Shown here piece by piece: positions 31,778 to 36,251 of a stretch of 36,251 nucleotides of DNA. The stretch is from Clostridia bacterium. Lineage in GTDB: Bacteria; Bacillota; Clostridia; Christensenellales; Pumilibacteraceae. Made by a program: the position numbers and the translations under genes. How positions within the stretch are numbered: the first letter of the stretch is position 1; every line of letters starts with the position of its first letter. The stretch spans positions 1 through 36,251 of the forward strand of contig JAAWAB010000010.1 of NCBI GenBank assembly GCA_022791915.1. The letters are read 5' to 3'. Under the pieces are notes generated by a model. It was not told where the DNA came from, searched no databases, and was given only the letters and a program-made list of their open reading frames with translations.

Positions 31778-34775
31778 CATACTTTCCGAAAAAGAATATC
31801 AGAAGTACATAATGCAAATTCTTGAAAAGCAAAACGGTTACGTGATTCGCACCAATGTGAAGTTTGACCGTAGGTTTGCTATAGACAAGGAAATGTTGTT
31901 TGCGTTCTTGGATAGTACACAGCACGATACTATGGAGGCGTTGCGCAAGATTTACAAAGAGGCCACGGAAGATACCATAGTAGGCTTTATCAATGCCGAG
32001 ATTACTAAGCCGAAAAGCAGTTTGTTATACGTGCTCAAGCACGGTGTTACTATTGCCAATTATAAGCTCGAACTTATGTACACCAAGCCGGCAACTACGT
32101 ATAATGCCGACCTTTTGAAGAAGTATAAGCAAAATATTTTTTCCGTTATGGAAGAAGTGTGGGCGAGCGATACCGAAAGAGTAGACCTCGTAATCTTTCT
32201 TAACGGTTTTGCCATTATGTCGTTTGAGCTGAAATGTAATTTTGCGGGGCAGTCTTATCACGACGCCATAGAGCAATATAAAAAGCAACGCAGTCCTAAA
32301 ACAAGACTGTTTCTATTCAGAGCGGGCTGTCTTGTAAACTTTGCTATGGACTTGCAAGAAGTATATATGTGTACTAAGCTGTCGGGCGAGAGTACGTATT
32401 TCTTGCCGTTCAATATGGGTAACGGTCACGGCGTGGATGCGGGCAAAGGCAATCCCATATTTGACGATAAGTATTCCGTCTATTATATGTGGGACGATAT
32501 TTTGCAAAAGGACACTGTTATCGACCTGATATCCGAGTTTATCTTTATAGACCGTAAAGAGGAAACCGATGAGGTTACGGGTAAGAAAACGGTGAAAGAA
32601 AAATTGATATTCCCGCGTTATCATCAGCTTGACGTAATACGTAAAACGGTTGCCGACGTAACTGATAACCGCACTGAGCAAAATTATTTGATACAGCACA
32701 GCGCGGGTTCGGGCAAGACAAATTCCATTGCTTGGCTTGCGCACAGGCTTTCGTCGCTGCACGATATGCAAAACAAAATGATATTCGATAATATCATTAT
32801 TTGTACCGATAGGGTCGTGGTAGATAGGCAGTTACAATCGGCAATTTTAGGGATTGAGCATGTAACGGGACTCATCAAAGTTTTGGACGATAAATGCACG
32901 GCGGCGGACTTGTCGGCGGCATTATTGGGCTACATAATGATTGACGGTAAAAAGAAGTCGATAGGAAGTCCGAAGATTATTGCTACGACAATTCAGAAGT
33001 TCCCGTATATAGTCGATTCCGTTAAAAGTCTTAAAGATAAGTGTTTTGCCGTAATCATTGACGAAGCGCATTCGTCCACATCGGGCAAGGATATGGCAGC
33101 AATCACCAAGGCGCTCGGTTCGGAGAATTTGAACGATGACCTTGACGCGCAGGATATGATAGCGAGCGAATTAAAGCGTACGGGTAAACAGCCGAACGTA
33201 TCGGTCTTTGCGTTTACGGCGACGCCAAAGGCGACTACGCTTGATTTGTTTGGTAAAGTAAATGCCAAGGGCCAAAAAGAGGCATTCCATTTGTATTCGA
33301 TGAAACAGGCAATAGAAGAAGGGTTTATTCTTGACGTGCTTGCTAACTTTACCGAATACGACACGTATTACAGACTCAATAAAGAAATATCCGAAGACCC
33401 GCAGTATAAGACAACGGAAGCAAAACGGCAGATAGCTCGATTTGTGGAATTGCACGAAACAAATATTGCTCAGCGCGTGGAAGTGATAGTAGAGCATTTC
33501 CGCACTACGGTTTTGTTTGAACTCGGTGGGCAAGCGAAGGCTATGGTTATTACGGCGTCGCGGCAAAGCGCCGTAAAGTATCGGCAGGCATTCGAAGATT
33601 ACGTTGCGAAGAAGGGATATTCAAACATTCATGCGCTTGTGGCGTTTTCCGGTAAAGTGAAACTTGACGGTGACGAAACCGAATATACGGAAACTTTTAT
33701 GAACGGCTTTTCGGAAGATAAATTGCCGAAAAAGTTTGATTCGGACGATTACAATGTTTTACTCGTTGCCAATAAGTATCAGACGGGATTTGACCAGCCG
33801 AAGCTGTGCGCCATGTACGTGCTCAAGAAGTTGCGTGGTGTAAATGCCGTGCAAACGTTGTCACGCCTTAACAGAACTTGTTTGCCGTGGGATAAAAAGA
33901 CTTTTGTTCTTGACTTTGTAAATAAGTACGAAGATATAGTCAAAGCGTTTGAGCCGTATTATACGACCACCTTGCTTGCGAATACCGTTACACCGTCGGC
34001 GGTGTACGATATCGAGGCAAAGCTCGACGGGTTTATGATACTCGATCCATACGATATTCAAATGGCGGCGGAGATTATTTACAAGAAGATCATCGAAGCA
34101 AAGGATAAAAATCAATTGCGATTCTATATGCAACGCGCCGAGAAGAAGATAAAGGAATACGAAACGGATAGGCAGCGAGAGATAGTGGCGACTATTCGGC
34201 ACTTTATTCGTTTCTATGAGTTCTTGATTCAGGTATCGTGTTTTGAGGACGTGGAGCTACATAAGAAGTATTTGTTCTTGACCTATTTGATTGCATTTAT
34301 AAATATCCGAAATCCGGGCGCAGGTTTTGATTTAAGCGATAAGATACGTGCGGATAACTTTGTGCAAAAGAAGGGCGCGGAGCATACGGCAACAAAAATT
34401 GTTTCCAATCCTGTTTTAAAACTTCCTACCGCCGAGGCTTTTAACCTAACAGAAGAAAGCGTGAAACGTCTGTCGGAAATTATAGACGAGCTTAATAGCC
34501 GCACCGGGAAGCAATATGATAACGATGTTGTAATCAAAGCTATGTTGCAAATAAGAGACTTGCTCAAAAAGTCCGAATCATTGCGTGAGTGTGCAAAAGT
34601 CAATACAGAGCAAGATTTTGCGTTCCCGTATTATGAGAGTGCCGATGACGTTTTGATAGAAGGATTGTCGCAAAATCAGGATTTCTTTACTTTGCTACTA
34701 AATAATGATGATATCAAGAAAGAGATGCTCGGAATCTTCCTCGGCGAGATTTACAAAGAGTTTAAGAACAGTTGA
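31767..34775 (+). CDS. hsdR: Type I restriction endonuclease subunit HsdR
   Basis: The 1002-residue motor and nuclease subunit cuts unmodified DNA after ATP-driven translocation. The N-terminal PD-(D/E)xK nuclease is visible as RVDLVIFLNG (Asp140) and FELK (Glu154, Lys156). The helicase core has Walker A AGSGKTNS (313-320), DEAH (432-435), TAT in FTATPKATT (about 484-486), and motif VI-like QTLSRLNRT preceded by KYQTGFDQPKL. The C-terminal helical domain follows. ATG 31767 is chosen for AAGGGGACGAGG upstream; ATG 31770 is equally possible, and codons further upstream lie deep in the membrane protein gene. The open frame continues after the TGA in a repeat-like stretch to 34871. Confidence 0.93.
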   Translation: MMNNILSEKEYQKYIMQILEKQNGYVIRTNVKFDRRFAIDKEMLFAFLDSTQHDTMEALRKIYKEATEDTIVGFINAEITKPKSSLLYVLKHGVTIANYKLELMYTKPATTYNADLLKKYKQNIFSVMEEVWASDTERVDLVIFLNGFAIMSFELKCNFAGQSYHDAIEQYKKQRSPKTRLFLFRAGCLVNFAMDLQEVYMCTKLSGESTYFLPFNMGNGHGVDAGKGNPIFDDKYSVYYMWDDILQKDTVIDLISEFIFIDRKEETDEVTGKKTVKEKLIFPRYHQLDVIRKTVADVTDNRTEQNYLIQHSAGSGKTNSIAWLAHRLSSLHDMQNKMIFDNIIICTDRVVVDRQLQSAILGIEHVTGLIKVLDDKCTAADLSAALLGYIMIDGKKKSIGSPKIIATTIQKFPYIVDSVKSLKDKCFAVIIDEAHSSTSGKDMAAITKALGSENLNDDLDAQDMIASELKRTGKQPNVSVFAFTATPKATTLDLFGKVNAKGQKEAFHLYSMKQAIEEGFILDVLANFTEYDTYYRLNKEISEDPQYKTTEAKRQIARFVELHETNIAQRVEVIVEHFRTTVLFELGGQAKAMVITASRQSAVKYRQAFEDYVAKKGYSNIHALVAFSGKVKLDGDETEYTETFMNGFSEDKLPKKFDSDDYNVLLVANKYQTGFDQPKLCAMYVLKKLRGVNAVQTLSRLNRTCLPWDKKTFVLDFVNKYEDIVKAFEPYYTTTLLANTVTPSAVYDIEAKLDGFMILDPYDIQMAAEIIYKKIIEAKDKNQLRFYMQRAEKKIKEYETDRQREIVATIRHFIRFYEFLIQVSCFEDVELHKKYLFLTYLIAFINIRNPGAGFDLSDKIRADNFVQKKGAEHTATKIVSNPVLKLPTAEAFNLTEESVKRLSEIIDELNSRTGKQYDNDVVIKAMLQIRDLLKKSESLRECAKVNTEQDFAFPYYESADDVLIEGLSQNQDFFTLLLNNDDIKKEMLGIFLGEIYKEFKNS

Positions 34776-34779
34776 AATT

Positions 34780-34972
34780 ATGATACTGTAAATGATACTG
34801 TAAATTTTGTCGGTGTAAACGTCGGAGTAAATGACGGTGTAAATGCTGTGGAAAAAGTCTTTGATTGGTGACATCCGTGTCACCATAAGTGTCACCAATG
34901 GCACTGTAAATGGCACAGTAAATGGCACTGTAAGTGACCCTGAAAATGACTCTGTAAATGACCCTGTAAAAT
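34780..34972. repeat. Degenerate 12-bp tandem repeat tract after hsdR
   Basis: Two blocks of a 12-bp unit near AATGRYACTGTA lie at about 34780-34845 and 34897-34972, with copies such as AATGGCACTGTA and AATGACCCTGTA. Between them is a 10-bp perfect inverted repeat, ATTGGTGACA (34864-34873) and TGTCACCAAT (34890-34899). Since 12 is a multiple of 3, frames stay open: one block reads VNDTVND in the hsdR frame after its stop, the other reads NGTVNGTVNGTV in a different frame from ATG 34843 to a stop at 34972-34974. Similar VNGTVN linkers occur in some bacterial regulators, so the tract may be a remnant of a gene. Confidence 0.7.
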
Positions 34973-35020
34973 AGGTGATTGCAAAGGCACAAAGAGAACG
35001 GATTGTTGAGAATAAATTGA

Positions 35021-36010
35021 ATGGCGGAAGAACCTAAGAAAAATCGAAAACATAGAAAGCATACGATAAACGATTCTTATGATGGGAATAAGCTACATAA
35101 AGAAAAGTATGGCTTTATCGAGATAGATAATCCCGAATACTATAAGAAGGATAATGGTTATTGGGCTGTACCTGAATTTTTGTTGCGTAAGCCGACGCCC
35201 GAAGAGCGAAAAGAGATTATCGTAAACTACATCATAGCGCATAACGGCGAGAGTATAGATATGTTTGCTCTTGCCGAAAAACTCTGTATATCCGAACGCT
35301 TAATGCAAATGATATTGAAGTCTTTGCGGGAAGAAGAGCTTATTGAAGTAATCCATACTTTCAGCGATACGGGCAAGCAACTAAAAAACAAGTATAGATA
35401 TATCGGTACGTCTTGTGAAAGATATGGTGCGGGTTTAACCTTAGATATGCTTTACGACATCGAAAATAAAGCAGGATTCAGAGATTGGGATTGGGAAGAT
35501 TTCAAGTTCAACAAAGATGGCAATTGGTATGGGTTGGAAAATTTAGACGATTATAAAATCGATCGCAGATACCTAAGGCGGGAATATCTTAAACATGCAA
35601 ATGTGGATGAGTCTTACGGCGTGAAAAATGCGAGATATTTTGTTTTGCGATATAGTTCTTGGATAGAGAATAAAAAGGATGTGCCGATTCCACCGAAACA
35701 TATAAAAGTCAACCATAATACGGGAGAAACTTACGACGATAGAACGGGAAGTTTCACTGCGGACGGAACGAAAAAGTACGAGCTTGAAACATTAGATAAG
35801 ATATTTGTCTTTGCGTTGTTCGGTGTAGCGTTTGCGGCGGAATATAACGGAGAGAAAGATAATCCTCAAATGCATTTGTTTGATCCGAGAACCGAAGAAG
35901 ACTACGTAACGTTTACTTATTGGGGCAATAACGTATTGCATTTGACGTGGGATATCGACGACGGTAGAGAAAAACATTTGCAACTGATAGGCGAATATAC
36001 AAGCAAATAA
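35021..36010 (+). CDS. Unknown protein with winged-helix-like domain
   Basis: The 329-residue protein begins with a basic stretch (KKNRKHRKH) and has a probable winged helix at about 59-127: EERKEIIVNYIIAHNGESIDMFALAEKLCISERLMQMILKSL is split into helices as expected, followed by a two-strand wing ELIEVIHTF and KYRYIG. The remaining 200 residues, rich in Trp, Tyr and Asp, match no family I know. It may be a DNA-binding regulator of the island or a structural partner. There is no good Shine-Dalgarno (TTGAGAATAA is the best) and the gene is separated from hsdR by the repeat tract. A terminator follows its stop. Confidence 0.55.
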   Translation: MAEEPKKNRKHRKHTINDSYDGNKLHKEKYGFIEIDNPEYYKKDNGYWAVPEFLLRKPTPEERKEIIVNYIIAHNGESIDMFALAEKLCISERLMQMILKSLREEELIEVIHTFSDTGKQLKNKYRYIGTSCERYGAGLTLDMLYDIENKAGFRDWDWEDFKFNKDGNWYGLENLDDYKIDRRYLRREYLKHANVDESYGVKNARYFVLRYSSWIENKKDVPIPPKHIKVNHNTGETYDDRTGSFTADGTKKYELETLDKIFVFALFGVAFAAEYNGEKDNPQMHLFDPRTEEDYVTFTYWGNNVLHLTWDIDDGREKHLQLIGEYTSK

Positions 36011-36035
36011 ATATATGAATATTGGCAATCGGGAA

Positions 36036-36071
36036 GAGTCGCATGATTAATTTCGTGTGGCTTATCTTTTT
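36036..36071 (+). terminator. Terminator after the winged-helix gene
   Basis: GTCGCATGA (36038-36046) pairs with TCGTGTGGC (36053-36061), three of the nine pairs being G-U, followed by a T-rich run ending TTTTT at 36071. Confidence 0.65.
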
Positions 36072-36237
36072 ATAAAAAATTTTTCAAAAAAATACCCTAC
36101 AAATAGGGGCGAAATTTAGTATTAGTAAGTGGAGGGGAAAATTATTTTCAGTAAAGGAGGTGATGCGTATGCGCGGATCTTAGACTTGCGAGCGGTCTTA
36201 AAATGCTTGCGACAAATAAAATATTAACGGAGGAATA
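36072..36237 (+). promoter_or_regulatory. Leader with perfect Shine-Dalgarno and mini-ORF
   Basis: AAAGGAGGTGAT (36153-36164) is a full complement to the 16S rRNA 3' end. Eight bases after its AGGAGG core is ATG 36169, which opens a frame of only four codons (MRGS) ending in TAG at 36183. A CCCTA-CAAA-TAGGG hairpin lies at 36095-36108, and CTTGCGA occurs twice after the mini-ORF. A leader peptide controlling the gene at 36238 is possible. Confidence 0.45.
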
Positions 36238-36251
36238 ATGGAACAAAAGCA
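36238..36251 (+). CDS. Start of a gene cut by the window edge
   Basis: ATG 36238 is preceded by ACGGAGGAATA, a strong ribosome site, and only four full codons (MEQK) are visible. Serine recombinases of Firmicutes elements often start in a similar way, which would suit an element end, but four residues cannot support an assignment. Confidence 0.6.

Noticed and set aside
34780-34972. CRISPR or rho-independent terminator after hsdR
   Set aside because: The 12-bp units are contiguous without spacers, and the inverted repeat has no T-run.
34843-34974. Small protein gene with NGTV repeats
   Set aside because: No ribosome site and made only of the 12-bp tract; kept as a repeat feature.

Overview
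The window looks like chromosome of a strictly anaerobic Gram-positive bacterium of the Clostridia type, probably an uncultured gut lineage. Reasons: a class III anaerobic ribonucleotide reductase (NrdD/NrdG) with no oxygen-dependent enzyme in sight, an HPr kinase, QueH-type queuosine synthesis, strong AGGAGG-like ribosome sites, consensus sigma-A promoters, and lipoproteins built of Listeria/Bacteroides-type and fibronectin-like repeats. The lineage is inferred from gene content and not shown by a marker gene.

Bases 1-22595 read as ordinary, fairly GC-rich housekeeping chromosome. From the left: two large repeat-built lipoproteins followed without a gap by a polytopic HExxH membrane protein (189-6201); a bidirectional terminator; murG on the minus strand; an alpha/beta hydrolase divergent from murG; a von Willebrand A lipoprotein; a ROK sugar kinase overlapping a GmhA-like isomerase; nrdD and nrdG with a promoter, NrdR-like repeats and an internal hairpin; a cyclophilin; a flavin-reductase-like protein overlapping a membrane protein; a nucleoside-hydrolase-like protein; queH overlapping uvrC, then a small unknown gene; a HAD phosphatase; and hprK. 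Two promoters, before the ROK kinase and the HAD phosphatase, put the transcription start essentially on the ATG, which predicts leaderless mRNAs.

At about 22600 the character changes. After the hprK terminator comes the 3' end only of a tRNA on the minus strand (T arm, acceptor 3' strand, CCA), then roughly 400 bp full of short repeats, then visibly more A+T-rich DNA. This is the usual look of one end of an element integrated into a tRNA gene.

The island holds an AAA/DUF4143 ATPase whose promoter is bracketed by three copies of an 18-bp repeat, followed by a tightly packed type I restriction-modification locus. In order the locus is hsdM, a KAP-family P-loop NTPase, an AbiJ-like (AbiJ-NTD4) protein, hsdS, an eight-helix membrane protein with a beta-rich tail, and hsdR. 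Almost every junction overlaps by a few bases. The three non-RM genes sit inside the hsd operon, so the most interesting proposal here is a composite defence system: DNA restriction coupled to an NTPase, an abortive-infection-type protein and a membrane component. After hsdR there is a degenerate 12-bp repeat tract, a winged-helix-like protein of unknown function, a terminator, and a leader with a perfect anti-16S Shine-Dalgarno before a gene cut off by the window end.
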